Source: Micromonospora pattaloongensis (lineage in GTDB: Bacteria; Actinomycetota; Actinomycetes; Mycobacteriales; Micromonosporaceae). From it: a stretch of DNA of 64,000 nucleotides. Of this stretch, positions 40,946 to 50,670 are shown piece after piece. Within the stretch, counting starts at the first letter, position 1. The number at the start of each line of letters is the position of its first letter. A model generated the notes under the pieces. It was not told where the DNA came from. It worked only from the letters and a program-made list of their open reading frames with translations, and did no database searches. Position numbers and translations under genes: made by a program. The DNA lies in NCBI RefSeq assembly GCF_900107255.1, contig NZ_FNPH01000004.1:124001-188000 (forward strand), read 5' to 3'.

Positions 40946-43552
40946 TCACCCCCGCGGTCGCGGGGGCAGCTTTGTCGCGCCGGTGAGCGGCGCGAAGAAC
41001 GGGAGCGTCACCGGCTGGTCGTGCAGCGCCGCGCCCGCGGCGAGCAGGACACCGGCGCCGCCGGTGGCGAGGTCCATCGACAGCCGCAGCAGCTGCTCGC
41101 CGGGGAAGGCGAGGAAGCCGCGGTACGGCAGCGCGTGCCAGGCGAGCCGGCGTACCTGGGCGGTCAGCTCCTGGCGATCGGCCCCGGTGTCCCCGGCGGC
41201 GGCCGTGACACGGGCGGCGAGGTAGGCGATGATCCCGGCGCGGCCGGCGAACAGCCCCGACTGGGCGTAGAACGGCGACCGCGCGGCGCGCCGGATCGCG
41301 GCGGAGGCGGCGGCGAACTCGCCGTCGTGCCGGTGTCGCAGGTACTGGTCGAGCACCACGCCGATGCCGACGCTGCCGTGCGCGAGGTACGGCATCGTGC
41401 GCCACTCCTCGTTGACCTCCATCGCGCCGTCGTCGCGAACGACGCAGCGCCGCAGGTCCTGTCGCAGCGCGGTCGCGGCATGATCGAGCAGGCCGGCGTC
41501 GCCGGTCACCTCGTACAGGCGCAGGAACAGCAGCGCCGGGCCGGTGCGGCCGCGGGTCAGCCCGGCGTACGGGTGGCGCCCGCCGCTGACCGTGGCGTCG
41601 GTGTCGCTCGCGATCTGCGCGGTGACCAGCTCCGCGGCGCGCCAGGCGGCGTCGCGGAACACCGCCTCGCCGGTGCGGCCGGCGAACTCGGCGAAGTTGA
41701 GCCCGACGCCGGACAGCCCGCTGACCAGGTCGTGGCCGAGCTCCTCCCACGGCTCGCCGAGGCAGATGTCGAGGACGTCGAGCGCGTCCTGCCGCCGGTC
41801 GAGCTGCTCGAGCGCGTAGGCGACGCCGTGCAGGCCGTCGTAGAAGCCGCACCGGGTGCCGGACGGCGGGTTCAGTGCCCGCTTCACCAGCCACTCCTCG
41901 TGCTCGGGGTAGCGACCGGCCCCGGTGGCGTGCAGGGCGTGCAGAACGCCGGCCGCGCCGTACGCGAGGTTGAGCCCGCCGGTGCGGAACTGGTCGATGT
42001 CGCCGGGGAAGAGCCGGTCGTCGCGGTACGGGGTGGCGCTGGCGATGATGCCGGCGGCCAGCTGGCGACGCAGCAGCGGCCAGTCCCCGCTGTCGGGGGA
42101 GAAGTCCGCCGGTCCCGCGGTCACCGAGCGGCTGACCGCGCGCGGTACGCCGGTGATCTCGGCGACCGCCTCGTCGAGGAAGGCCGGGGGTACCGGGAAT
42201 CGCGCGGCGATGATTTCGGCCAGGTGCCCGGTCTTGGCGGGCGCCAGTCGGAGCACCTGGGTCAGCGGCAGGAACAACGCCAGCCGCAGGCAGGCCAGCG
42301 CGTACCGGTCCACCGCGGCGCCGGTCCGCTCGCGGGGCGCGGCGAACGCCTGGTTGCGCAGCGCCGGCGGGGTGTCCGCGCCGGCCGGGGCGGCCACCTC
42401 GAAGTCGACCAGGGCCACGGTGTCGTCGGGCCGCACCATGATGTTGAACAGGTGCAGGTCGCCGTAGACGATGCCGCGCTCGTGGATGGCGTCGATCGCC
42501 CGCTCGACCTGCTCGTACACCCGCAGCGCCCAGGCCGTGTACGCGGCGAACCGCTCGGGCGACGCGTCCGCGTCGGTCAACGGGTAGCGCGCGACCAGAG
42601 CCCGGTTGAGGGGCTCGCCCTCGATGAACTCCAGCGCGAGGAAGTGGTGATCGCCCAGCGTGAACTCGTCGTGCACCCGCGGCACCTGCGGCACCTCCGC
42701 CAGGTGGCGCAGGTTCTCGGCCTCGCGGGCCAGCCGCGCGACGGCGTCGGCGCCGGTGGCGTCGAGTCCGGCGTGCGGGCGCGCCTCCTTGAGCACGACG
42801 GGGGTGTCCGTGCGGGTGTCGCGGCCGACGTACAGGCCGCCACCGTTGGAGAAGTGGATCACGCGCTCGATCCGGTAGGGCAGGTCGGTGGTGGTGGTGG
42901 CGTTGCGCGCGGCCAGGTGCGGGGCCAGGAACGCGGGGAGCGTGACCCAGTCCGGCACGTGGAAGACGGGGTCGCGGCGGTCCGGTACCAGCACGCCGGT
43001 CGCGTCCTCGATCGCCGGCACGACCTGGCCCTCGTCGGAGACGCAGTACCGGGCGGCGAAGCCGCCGTAGCGGACGAAGACCGGCCCGGCGCCGTAGCGC
43101 AGGTCGCTCAGGATGTACGGGCCGGGCTCGCCGTCGAGCAGCTCGGCCAGCTCCTTGCAGGCGAGCTCCAGTTCGGCCTCGTCCCGCGGATAGATGGTGA
43201 CGAACTTGCCGCTGGAGCCGCGGGCGGCATACTTCGAGTTGCGCATCAGCAACATCCGCGGGCCGCGCAGGAACTTGAACGGCAACTCGCGCGGGACGCA
43301 GTAGGCCCAGACGGCGTCGAGCACCCGTTCCGCGTTGTCCAGGCACGCCGAGACGTGAATCTTCCAGCCCTGCGGCGGCAGCGAACCGCCCTCCGGTCCG
43401 TAGATCAACCAGTCGTCGCTCGGCTCCCGCGCCCACCCCGGCGGGACGGGACGCTCGGCCGCGGTGAACTGGGCGGACTTGGCGCCCGTGGTGCCGAGGG
43501 AGTCATAGAACAGCGGATCGACCGCGCAGTACGCGTCGTAGCGCTCGTCCAT
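40946..43552 (-). CDS. ramC: Class III lanthionine synthetase LanKC (RamC-like)
   Basis: Protein of 868 aa with three parts. An N-terminal lyase-like domain covers about residues 1-220. A Ser/Thr-kinase-like domain follows (GGGLYVGRD loop, VVLKEARP lysine, IVYGDLHLFNIM catalytic loop, DFE in place of DFG). From about 480 a LanC-like cyclase (GLHGVAYALE, YAGLTRGRTGPALLFLRL, LAHGSVGIGVVLD, GLFAGRAGII) lacks the Cys-Cys-His zinc ligands, which is diagnostic of class III. It would phosphorylate and eliminate Ser/Thr in RamS and close the lanthionines. The ATG at 43552 lies 8 bp after AAGGAG; a GTG two codons upstream is too close to it. Confidence 0.93.
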   Translation of the reverse strand: MDERYDAYCAVDPLFYDSLGTTGAKSAQFTAAERPVPPGWAREPSDDWLIYGPEGGSLPPQGWKIHVSACLDNAERVLDAVWAYCVPRELPFKFLRGPRMLLMRNSKYAARGSSGKFVTIYPRDEAELELACKELAELLDGEPGPYILSDLRYGAGPVFVRYGGFAARYCVSDEGQVVPAIEDATGVLVPDRRDPVFHVPDWVTLPAFLAPHLAARNATTTTDLPYRIERVIHFSNGGGLYVGRDTRTDTPVVLKEARPHAGLDATGADAVARLAREAENLRHLAEVPQVPRVHDEFTLGDHHFLALEFIEGEPLNRALVARYPLTDADASPERFAAYTAWALRVYEQVERAIDAIHERGIVYGDLHLFNIMVRPDDTVALVDFEVAAPAGADTPPALRNQAFAAPRERTGAAVDRYALACLRLALFLPLTQVLRLAPAKTGHLAEIIAARFPVPPAFLDEAVAEITGVPRAVSRSVTAGPADFSPDSGDWPLLRRQLAAGIIASATPYRDDRLFPGDIDQFRTGGLNLAYGAAGVLHALHATGAGRYPEHEEWLVKRALNPPSGTRCGFYDGLHGVAYALEQLDRRQDALDVLDICLGEPWEELGHDLVSGLSGVGLNFAEFAGRTGEAVFRDAAWRAAELVTAQIASDTDATVSGGRHPYAGLTRGRTGPALLFLRLYEVTGDAGLLDHAATALRQDLRRCVVRDDGAMEVNEEWRTMPYLAHGSVGIGVVLDQYLRHRHDGEFAAASAAIRRAARSPFYAQSGLFAGRAGIIAYLAARVTAAAGDTGADRQELTAQVRRLAWHALPYRGFLAFPGEQLLRLSMDLATGGAGVLLAAGAALHDQPVTLPFFAPLTGATKLPPRPRG

Positions 43553-43951
43553 CGTCACGGCTCCTTCGGGTGAATCCCGTAGGTGGATTCCCTGATGCTC
43601 GATGTCATCGAGTCTGCGTGGCCCCGGGGAGCTGTTTCTAGTGTGTTAAGTCATTCCCGTGCGGTGAATGGTGCACGGTCGGGCATGACACATGTCATGG
43701 GTGGCGGCGTTGACAATCTAAATTGACGTTCCTAAATGTGCCTACCAATGAATATGTGATGTGCGCTCGAGTCGTCGGGTCATACCGCCCTGGTCATACC
43801 GCGCCTTCATGTCTTGTTAGTGATCTCGTGCATATCGATACTTACTCTCACTTGGCGCGGCCATGCCGCCCTGGATCGACGGCATGCGGCGCCGGGTTCC
43901 CTGCCGGACGCGCACACCGCGCGCGTCCTATTGCCCCCCGGGAGGCCCTGA
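43553..43951. promoter_or_regulatory. 399-bp divergent control region between ramC and the protease gene
   Basis: No gene is seen. The region is markedly AT-richer than its surroundings. It contains the inverted repeat CCGTGC-N10-GCACGG (43657-43678), the near-adjacent palindrome ATGACA-CA-TGTCAT (43685-43698) and a plus-strand promoter candidate TTGACA (43710-43715) with TAAATG (43733-43738) at 17-bp spacing. Further on there is a direct repeat GGTCATACCGC with a 15-bp period near 43780. These could be sites for the RamR-like regulators, which is inference. Confidence 0.5.
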
Positions 43952-44983
43952 ATGAGACTCACGAGGTCATCGGTCCACCGCATCGCGATCATGTGCGCGG
44001 CCGGCGCGCTGCTCGCCACCGCCGTCGGCGTCGCCCCCGCCGGCGCCGCCCCGGCCGCCGCCGACCCGGACAGTGCCGCCACGCTGTCGGAGCGGCTCGG
44101 CGCCCGCTCCGCGGGCTCCTACCTGGACCCGGCCAGCGGCCGAATGATCGTCACCGTCACCGACGAGGCCGCGGCCCGCCAGGTGCGCGCCGGCGGCGCC
44201 GTCGCCAAGCTCGTCGCGCGGGGCGCGGCCGAACTCGACCGCGCCACCGCGGCGCTGGAGCGATCCGCGAAGATCCCGGGCACGGCCTGGTGGGTCGACC
44301 CCGTCACCAACCAGGTCGTCGTGTCGGTCGACGAGACCGTCACCGGCGCCAAACTGGCGACCGTGCAGCGCGTCGCGCGCGGCCTCGGCGGAGCGGTCCG
44401 CGTCGAGTCGACGCCCGGCACGCTGAGCACCACGATCTCCGGCGGCGACGCCATCTACACCGGCGGGTCGCGCTGCTCGCTCGGCTTCAACGTGCGCAAC
44501 AGCGCCGGCACCCAGTACTTCCTGACCGCCGGCCACTGCACCAACGCCGGAACGACCTGGACCAACGGGAGCACCACCCTGGGCACGCGCGCCGGAACCA
44601 GCTTCCCCGGCAACGACTACGGCATCGTCCGCTACACCAACACGTCGATCGCCAAGCCCGGCGCGGTCGGCTCCCAGGACATCACGTCCGCCGGCAACGC
44701 CTACGTCGGCCAGTCGGTGACCCGCCGCGGCAGCACGACCGGTACCCGCAGCGGCTCCGTCACCGCCCTCAACGCCACCGTCAACTACGCGCAAGGCGCG
44801 GTGTACGGCATGATCCGCACCACCGTCTGCGCCGAGCCCGGCGACAGCGGCGGCTCGCTCTACGCCGGCACCACCGCCCTCGGACTCACCTCGGGTGGCA
44901 GCGGCAACTGCAGCAGCGGCGGGACGACGTTCTTCCAGCCCGTGACCGAGGCGCTCAGCGTCTACGGGGTGAGCGTCTACTGA
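43952..44983 (+). CDS. Secreted streptogrisin-like serine protease
   Basis: Preproprotein of 343 aa. A signal peptide ends near GAAPAAA; a propeptide of about 130 residues ([19 protein letters not shown] is typical) precedes the mature chymotrypsin-fold domain that starts near residue 163. The triad is His195 (TAGHC), Asp222 (GNDYG) and Ser299 (PGDSGGS), with paired cysteines around His and Ser. It resembles streptogrisins and alpha-lytic protease. The start follows GGGAGG. It diverges from ramC, so leader cleavage of the exported lanthipeptide is conceivable but only from proximity. Confidence 0.92.
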   Translation: MRLTRSSVHRIAIMCAAGALLATAVGVAPAGAAPAAADPDSAATLSERLGARSAGSYLDPASGRMIVTVTDEAAARQVRAGGAVAKLVARGAAELDRATAALERSAKIPGTAWWVDPVTNQVVVSVDETVTGAKLATVQRVARGLGGAVRVESTPGTLSTTISGGDAIYTGGSRCSLGFNVRNSAGTQYFLTAGHCTNAGTTWTNGSTTLGTRAGTSFPGNDYGIVRYTNTSIAKPGAVGSQDITSAGNAYVGQSVTRRGSTTGTRSGSVTALNATVNYAQGAVYGMIRTTVCAEPGDSGGSLYAGTTALGLTSGGSGNCSSGGTTFFQPVTEALSVYGVSVY

Positions 44984-44998
44984 CGCCTCGCCCCCTCG

Positions 44999-45033
44999 CA
45001 CCGGGCCGGCGGGCCGCCCCCGCCGGCCCGGTG
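44999..45033 (+). terminator. Strong hairpin terminator after the protease gene
   Basis: A perfect 15-bp stem (CACCGGGCCGGCGGG at 44999-45013 with 45019-45033) and a 5-base loop lie 16 bp past the stop codon. It isolates the cobalamin riboswitch that follows from upstream transcription. Confidence 0.8.
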
Positions 45034-45071
45034 TCGCGTCATCGGCCCGTCCCGTCCTGGCGTACGATCCG

Positions 45072-45215
45072 CGTGGCGGCAGGGAGGAACCCGGTGCGAA
45101 TCCGGGGCGGTCCCGCCACTGTGACCGGGGAGCGACCCGCAGACAAGGCCACGGCCGGCGACGGCTGGAAGGCCGCGGGGAGCGACGATCCGGGAGTCAG
45201 GAGACTCCGGCCGCC
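45072..45215 (+). ncRNA. Cobalamin riboswitch controlling cobN
   Basis: The conserved core is complete: GGTGCGAATCCGG near 45093, CGGTCCCGCCACTGTGA at 45108-45124, GGAAGGCC in the middle arm and the B12 box GGAGTCAGGAGACTCC near 45193-45208. A closing helix is formed by GCGGC-type bases at both ends. Binding of adenosylcobalamin would switch off cobN, which starts 69 bp downstream. The 129 bases from 45081 to 45209 match the second riboswitch (50683-50811) at all but three positions. Confidence 0.95.
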
Positions 45216-45216
45216 G

Positions 45217-45239
45217 CCGCGGGCGCACCGTGCCCGCGG
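45217..45239 (+). promoter_or_regulatory. Hairpin between the first riboswitch and cobN, candidate expression platform
   Basis: CCGCGGGC (45217-45224) pairs perfectly with GCCCGCGG (45232-45239) around a 7-base loop. It follows the B12 box closely and precedes the AGGAGGA ribosome site by about 30 bases. No T run follows, so control of translation is more likely than simple termination. Confidence 0.5.
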
Positions 45240-45283
45240 TGACCCTGCGAACGGGGCGCGGACCCCGACAGGAGGACCGGGCC

Positions 45284-48200
45284 GTGACGGCTGCCTTCGT
45301 ACTCATCTCCACCGCCGACACCGACCTGCTCGCCGCCCGGGCCAGCGGCGCGCCCTGGCGGGTGGCCAACCCCGCCCGGCTCGACCCCGCCCAGCTGCCG
45401 CCGCTGCTCGCGGGTGCCGGCGCGGTGGTCGTCCGGCTGCTCGGCGGCCGCCGGACCTGGCCCGACGGGCTCGACGCGGTGCGCGCCGCCGGGCTGCCGG
45501 TGATCGCGCTCGGTGGTGAGTCCACCCCCGACGCCGAGCTGACCGCGTGCGGCACCGTACCCGCCGGGGTGGCCCACGACGCGCTGCGCTACCTCGTCGA
45601 GGGGGGTGCGGACAACCTTCGCGAGCTGCACCGCTTCCTCTCCGACACCGTGCTGCTCACCGGCGAGGGCTTCGCGCCGCCCGCCGCCACGCCCGCGTTC
45701 GGCATCCACGGCGACCTGCTGCTGAGCCCGGAGCGTCCCACCGTCGGCGTCGTCTTCTACCGCGCACACAAGCTCAGCGGAAACACCGGCTTCGTCGACA
45801 CGCTGGCCACGGCGCTGCGGGAGGCCGGCGCCAACGCGCTGCCGGTCTACGTGCCGTCGCTGCGGCAGCTGGACGACGAGCTGATCGCCCTGCTGCGCCG
45901 CTGCGACGCGCTGGTCGTCACCGTGCTCGCCGCCGGCGGGACCCGACCCGCCGACGCGAGCGCCGGCGGGGACGACGAGGCCTGGTCGGCGGCGGCGCTC
46001 GCCGCCCTGGACGTGCCGGTGCTGCAGGCGCTCTGCCTCACCAGCTCCCGGGCGGCCTGGGCGGCCTCCGACGCGGCGCTCACCCCGATGGATGCGGCGA
46101 TGCAGGTCGCCATCCCCGAGTTCGACGGCCGGCTGATCACCGTCCCGTTCTCCTTCAAGGAGGCCGGACCCGACGGGATCGGCGTCTACGTCGCGGACCC
46201 GGAGCGCGCGGCCCGGGTCGCCGGCGTCGCCGTGGCCCACGCCCGGCTGCGCCGGCTGCCCAACGCCGACAAGCGCCTGGCGGTCGTGCTGTCCTCGTAC
46301 CCGACGAAACACGCCCGGGTCGGCAACGCCGTCGGGCTGGACACCCCCGCCTCGGCGGTCGCGCTGCTGGCCGCGCTCCGGGAGGCCGGGTACGACGTCG
46401 GTGACGCGCCGGGCGACGGTGACGCGCTGATCCACACGCTGATCGCGGCCGGCGGCCACGACGTCGAGTGGCTGACCGAGGAGCAGCTGGCGGCCGCGCC
46501 GATCCGCGTCCCGCTGCGGGACTACCGGGCCTGGTTCGACGCGCTCGACCCCGCGCTGCGCGACGACATGCTGCGGGCCTGGGGCGAGCCGCCGGGAGAG
46601 CTCTACGTGGACGGCGACGACATCGTTCTCGCGGGGCTGCGCTTCGGCAACCTCACGCTGATGATCCAGCCGCCGCGCGGCTTCGGCGAGAATCCGATCG
46701 CGATCTACCACGACCCGGAGCTGCCGCCGTCGCACCACTACCTGGCGGCGTACCGCTACCTGGCGGAGAACGTGGACGCCGTCGTGCACCTCGGCAAGCA
46801 CGGCACGCTGGAGTGGCTGCCCGGCAAGGGGCTGGGGCTGTCCCGCGGTTGCGCCCCGGACGCCGTCCTCGGTGATCTGCCGATGGTCTACCCGTTCATC
46901 GTCAACGACCCGGGGGAGGGGACCCAGGCCAAGCGGCGGGCGCACGCGACGGTCGTCGACCACCTCGTGCCGCCGATGGCCCGCGCCGACACCTACGGCG
47001 ACCTGGCCCGGCTGGAGCAGCTGCTCGACGAGTACGCCACCGTGCAGGCGCTCGACCCGGCCAAGGTGCCCACCGTGCGCGCGCAGATCTGGACGCTGAT
47101 CCAGGCCGCGCAGCTCCACCACGACCTGCACGTCGAGCAGCAGCCCGGCGACGACGAGTTCGACGACTTCATCCTGCACGTGGACGGGTACCTCTGCGAG
47201 ATCAAGGACTCGCAGATCCGCGACGGGCTGCACGTGCTCGGCGCCGCCCCGGCCGGTGAGGCCCGGATCAACCTCGTGCTCGCCGTGCTCCGCGCCCGCC
47301 AGATATGGGGCGGGCGCAGCGGGGCGCTGCCGGGGCTGCGCGAGGCGCTCGCCGCGCACGTCGGGCTCGCCGAGCACACGCTGATCGGCGACGCGTCCCG
47401 GGTCGAGGCGCCGGCCGCGCTCACCGAGCTGGTCGACGGCCCGGCCGCCACCTCCGCCGACCTCGTCGACCTGCTCGAGGCGCTGGCCCGCAAGCTCGTC
47501 GTCGGCGCCGAGACGCTGGACTGGGACGCCGACAAGATGCCGGCGGTCGTCGCCGAGGTCCTCGGCGCGTCGCCGCCGGCCGTCGAGGCGGTGCTGCGGT
47601 TCGCCGCCACCGAGGTGGTGCCCCGACTGGCGGCCACCACCGACGAGATCGGCGCGGTGCTGCACGCCCTCGACGGCGGTTACGTGCCCGCCGGCCCCTC
47701 CGGGTCGCCCACCCGCGGCCTGGTCAACGTGCTGCCGACCGGCCGCAACTTCTACTCCGTCGACCCCAAGGCGATCCCGTCGCGCAACGCCTGGGACGTC
47801 GGGCAGGCGCTCGCCGACTCGCTGCTGGCCCGGCACCGCGCCGACACGGGCGAGTGGCCGCGCCTGGTCGGCCTGACCGTCTGGGGTACCTCCGCGATGC
47901 GCACCCAGGGCGACGACATCGCCGAGGTGCTCGCGCTGATCGGCGCGCGGCCGGTCTGGGACGACGCGTCGCGCCGGGTCACCGGGTTCGAGATCGTCCC
48001 CCTGGCCGAGCTGGGCCGGCCCCGCATCGACGTGACCGTACGGATCTCCGGGTTCTTCCGGGACGCGTTCCCGCACGTCATCGCCCTGCTGGACGACGCC
48101 ATCACGGCGGTGGCGGAGCTCGACGAGCCGCACGAACAGAACTTCGTCGCCGCGCACGCTGCGGCCGACGAGGCGCGGCACGGCGACCGGCGGCGCGCCA

Positions 48201-48922
48201 CCACCCGGATCTTCGGCTCCAAGCCCGGCGCGTACGGCGCCGGGCTGCTGCCCCTGATCGACGCGCGGAACTGGCGCGACGACCGCGACCTCGCCGAGGT
48301 GTACGCGGTCTGGGGCGGCTACGCCTACGGCCGGGGCCTGTCCGGGCGGCCGGCCCGCGACGACCTGGAGACCGTCTACCGGCGGATGGCGGTCGCGGCG
48401 AAGAACGTCGACACCCGCGAGCACGACATCGCCGACTCGGACGACTACTTCCAGTACCACGGCGGCATGGTGGCGATGGTCCGTGCGCTGCGCGGCTCCG
48501 ACCCGGCGGCCTACATCGGGGACTCGCACCGGCCGGAGCAGGTGAAGACCCGCACGCTGGCCGAGGAGACCAAGCGGGTCTTCCGGGCCCGGGTGGTCAA
48601 CCCGCGGTGGATCGACGCGATGCGCCGGCACGGCTACAAGGGCGCGTTCGAGCTGGCCGCCACCGTGGACTACCTGTTCGGCTACGACGCCACCGCGGGC
48701 GTGGTGGACGACTGGATGTACGAGCAGCTCGCCGCGGCGTACGTCTTCGACGCCGGCGTGCGCGAGTTCCTGGAGCGGTCGAACCCGTGGGCGCTGCGCG
48801 GCATCGCCGAGCGGCTGCTGGAGGCGGCCGAGCGCGGGCTCTGGGCGGCGCCCGACCCGGCGACCCTGGACGGGCTGCGCGCGGCGTACCTGGCCGTGGA
48901 GGGTGACCTGGAGGGCGAGTGA
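45284..48922 (+). CDS. cobN: Cobaltochelatase large subunit CobN
   Basis: Protein of 1212 aa, full length for CobN/BchH. Family motifs include HLGKHGTLEWLPGKG, VYPFIVNDPGEGTQAKRR, VNVLPTGRNFYSVDPKAIPS and SGFFRDAFPHVIALLDDA. CobN binds the corrin and inserts Co(II) in an ATP-dependent complex; the partner AAA+/VWA protein is encoded at 50891. The GTG at 45284 has AGGAGGA 7 bp upstream. It is transcribed alone behind its riboswitch and converges on a GGDEF gene. Confidence 0.96.
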   Translation: MTAAFVLISTADTDLLAARASGAPWRVANPARLDPAQLPPLLAGAGAVVVRLLGGRRTWPDGLDAVRAAGLPVIALGGESTPDAELTACGTVPAGVAHDALRYLVEGGADNLRELHRFLSDTVLLTGEGFAPPAATPAFGIHGDLLLSPERPTVGVVFYRAHKLSGNTGFVDTLATALREAGANALPVYVPSLRQLDDELIALLRRCDALVVTVLAAGGTRPADASAGGDDEAWSAAALAALDVPVLQALCLTSSRAAWAASDAALTPMDAAMQVAIPEFDGRLITVPFSFKEAGPDGIGVYVADPERAARVAGVAVAHARLRRLPNADKRLAVVLSSYPTKHARVGNAVGLDTPASAVALLAALREAGYDVGDAPGDGDALIHTLIAAGGHDVEWLTEEQLAAAPIRVPLRDYRAWFDALDPALRDDMLRAWGEPPGELYVDGDDIVLAGLRFGNLTLMIQPPRGFGENPIAIYHDPELPPSHHYLAAYRYLAENVDAVVHLGKHGTLEWLPGKGLGLSRGCAPDAVLGDLPMVYPFIVNDPGEGTQAKRRAHATVVDHLVPPMARADTYGDLARLEQLLDEYATVQALDPAKVPTVRAQIWTLIQAAQLHHDLHVEQQPGDDEFDDFILHVDGYLCEIKDSQIRDGLHVLGAAPAGEARINLVLAVLRARQIWGGRSGALPGLREALAAHVGLAEHTLIGDASRVEAPAALTELVDGPAATSADLVDLLEALARKLVVGAETLDWDADKMPAVVAEVLGASPPAVEAVLRFAATEVVPRLAATTDEIGAVLHALDGGYVPAGPSGSPTRGLVNVLPTGRNFYSVDPKAIPSRNAWDVGQALADSLLARHRADTGEWPRLVGLTVWGTSAMRTQGDDIAEVLALIGARPVWDDASRRVTGFEIVPLAELGRPRIDVTVRISGFFRDAFPHVIALLDDAITAVAELDEPHEQNFVAAHAAADEARHGDRRRATTRIFGSKPGAYGAGLLPLIDARNWRDDRDLAEVYAVWGGYAYGRGLSGRPARDDLETVYRRMAVAAKNVDTREHDIADSDDYFQYHGGMVAMVRALRGSDPAAYIGDSHRPEQVKTRTLAEETKRVFRARVVNPRWIDAMRRHGYKGAFELAATVDYLFGYDATAGVVDDWMYEQLAAAYVFDAGVREFLERSNPWALRGIAERLLEAAERGLWAAPDPATLDGLRAAYLAVEGDLEGE

Positions 48923-48928
48923 GGGACG

Positions 48929-48963
48929 CGTCCGCCGCCGTCGATCCGGGGCCGGCGCGGACG
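48929..48963. terminator. Weak hairpin between cobN and the convergent GGDEF gene
   Basis: CGTCCGC (48929-48935) pairs with GCGGACG (48957-48963), with further imperfect GC pairing inside. It occupies most of the 49 bp between the two stop codons. Confidence 0.4.
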
Positions 48964-48971
48964 ATCGGAGA

Positions 48972-50450
48972 TCAGATCGTCTGTACAGCCGCGTGATCGG
49001 CGGCCGCGTCCTTGCCGGCGCGCTTGTCGACGTACATCGCCTGGTCGGCGGCGGCGACCAGGGCCCCGGCGGTGATGTCCGTGCCGGCCGGCGCGGTCGC
49101 CGCGCCGACCGCGGTCCCCACCCGGACCGTCTCGCCCCGCCAGCGCAGCGGCGCGGCGAGCGCCCGTTCGATCCGGTCGCGGGTGGCGGCGGCGGCGTCG
49201 AGCCCGGCACCGGGACAGATCACGAGGAACTCGTCACCACCGATCCGCCCCACCACGTCGTCGGAGCGGACGCAGCCGCGCAGCCGGCCCGCCACCGTCC
49301 GCAGCACGTCGTCGCCGGCCTCGTGCCCGAGCCGGTCGTTGATCGGCTTGAAGTCGTTCAGGTCGCAGAAGAGGACCGCCACGTCCCGGTCGCCGGCGCG
49401 CAGCACCGCGTCGAGCAGGGCGAACACGTGTCGTCGGTTCGGCAGCCCGGTCAGCTCGTCGTGGCTCGCCTGGTGCGTCAGCCGGCGCTGGTCCTCGACG
49501 TGCTGGCCCATCAGCTGCTTGATCCGGGCCAGCACCAGCGGCACGCTCAGCAGCGGCCCGACGCAGAGCAGCAACCCGTCGGGCGCGCGACCGAACAGCT
49601 GGGGGATGCCGCCGATGACCGGGGGCAGCAGCAGGCAGACGCCGAGCAGGCCGAAACGGACCGGCGAGAGTTGGTCGCGCCGCCAACTGCCGGGCACGGT
49701 GAAGCCGGCGGCGCTCGGATGCAGGACGGCGGCGGCGAGGCAGAGGTACCCGCTCATCCACAAGATCCCGACGTACGGCGCCGACCGTCCGGTCGCCGGG
49801 TCGGTGGTGAGAATGGAGAGCAGCAGGCCGGCCACCGTGTTGGCCAACGCCGCGAACAGGAAGCGCAGCGAGCCGCGGCCGCGCGCCGTGGTGCGTGAGA
49901 TCCGCAGCAACGCCCCGAGCGTGGCGAGCAGGGCCAGCACCTGGGCCAGCACGACGGTCTGTGCGACGGTGGGCGTGCCGGTGGCCTGCAGCCGGGGCCG
50001 CAGCAGCAACTCCCAGATCGGCGCCGCGGCACCGACGCCGATCAGCGCCGCGTCGATCACCCCGCCGCTGTCCTGCGGCGCGTGCCGGAACACCACCACC
50101 ACGCTGCCGGCGAGCAGCGCCAGGTAGCCGCCGGCCTGCAGGAACGGCGCCACCGGCGAGGTGACCCGCTCGGCGCCGCCGAGGCCGACCTGGACGAACG
50201 AGATGGCGTTGAGGGCCGTGAGCAGGGCCAGGCCCAGCAGGCTCATCTTCCAGTGCCGGTCGTCCGTGATCCGATTGACCCGCAGACCGGTGATCACGCC
50301 GACGGTCGCCACCAGGCTGGCGACCGTCATCACGGCGGTCCGCCCGGTGACGTCACTGGCGGCGTGGACCGCGGCGAACGCCGCACCGGTCGCCAGCAGG
50401 CCGGGCACGAGCCAGCGAGCCTGCGCCGGGCGCTCGTCGCCAGTGTCCAT
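48972..50450 (-). CDS. Membrane GGDEF diguanylate cyclase
   Basis: Protein of 492 aa. Eight to ten hydrophobic segments fill the first 310 residues with no recognisable sensor domain. The GGDEF domain starts at HDELTGLPNRRHVFALLD, keeps GGDEF at 404-408 and has an RxxD inhibitory site (RSDD) five residues before. It is probably an active, product-inhibited cyclase making c-di-GMP in response to a membrane signal. It lies on the minus strand between two cobalamin riboswitch units, facing away from the second. The ATG at 50450 follows AAGGA. Confidence 0.9.
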   Translation of the reverse strand: MDTGDERPAQARWLVPGLLATGAAFAAVHAASDVTGRTAVMTVASLVATVGVITGLRVNRITDDRHWKMSLLGLALLTALNAISFVQVGLGGAERVTSPVAPFLQAGGYLALLAGSVVVVFRHAPQDSGGVIDAALIGVGAAAPIWELLLRPRLQATGTPTVAQTVVLAQVLALLATLGALLRISRTTARGRGSLRFLFAALANTVAGLLLSILTTDPATGRSAPYVGILWMSGYLCLAAAVLHPSAAGFTVPGSWRRDQLSPVRFGLLGVCLLLPPVIGGIPQLFGRAPDGLLLCVGPLLSVPLVLARIKQLMGQHVEDQRRLTHQASHDELTGLPNRRHVFALLDAVLRAGDRDVAVLFCDLNDFKPINDRLGHEAGDDVLRTVAGRLRGCVRSDDVVGRIGGDEFLVICPGAGLDAAAATRDRIERALAAPLRWRGETVRVGTAVGAATAPAGTDITAGALVAAADQAMYVDKRAGKDAAADHAAVQTI

Positions 50451-50670
50451 GCCGGTCCTTCCGAGGTCTCCTGATCGTTTAATCGGCGAACGATAGCCCC
50501 GCATGACGACTTCGGGGTCGCGCTCCGCATCCGTGTCGCGCCGGACGGCGACTCCGACGCGCCCGGCGGGCCGAACCGCCCCGACGGTCGACCAAGGACT
50601 TTTCGCCGAGGGGGGATGATCACATTGGGCGGGGTGGCATTGACGCGGGCGCGGTGATGCGACAGCATGG

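Noticed and set aside
40934-43573. Plus-strand frame covering all of ramC
   Set aside because: It is the antisense of a complete LanKC; the three LanKC domains are clear on the minus strand.
45197-49210. Open frame of over 1300 codons on the minus strand across cobN
   Set aside because: It mirrors the codon structure of cobN, has an Arg/Gly/Asp-rich composition without domains, and runs through the riboswitch. It is a GC-bias shadow.
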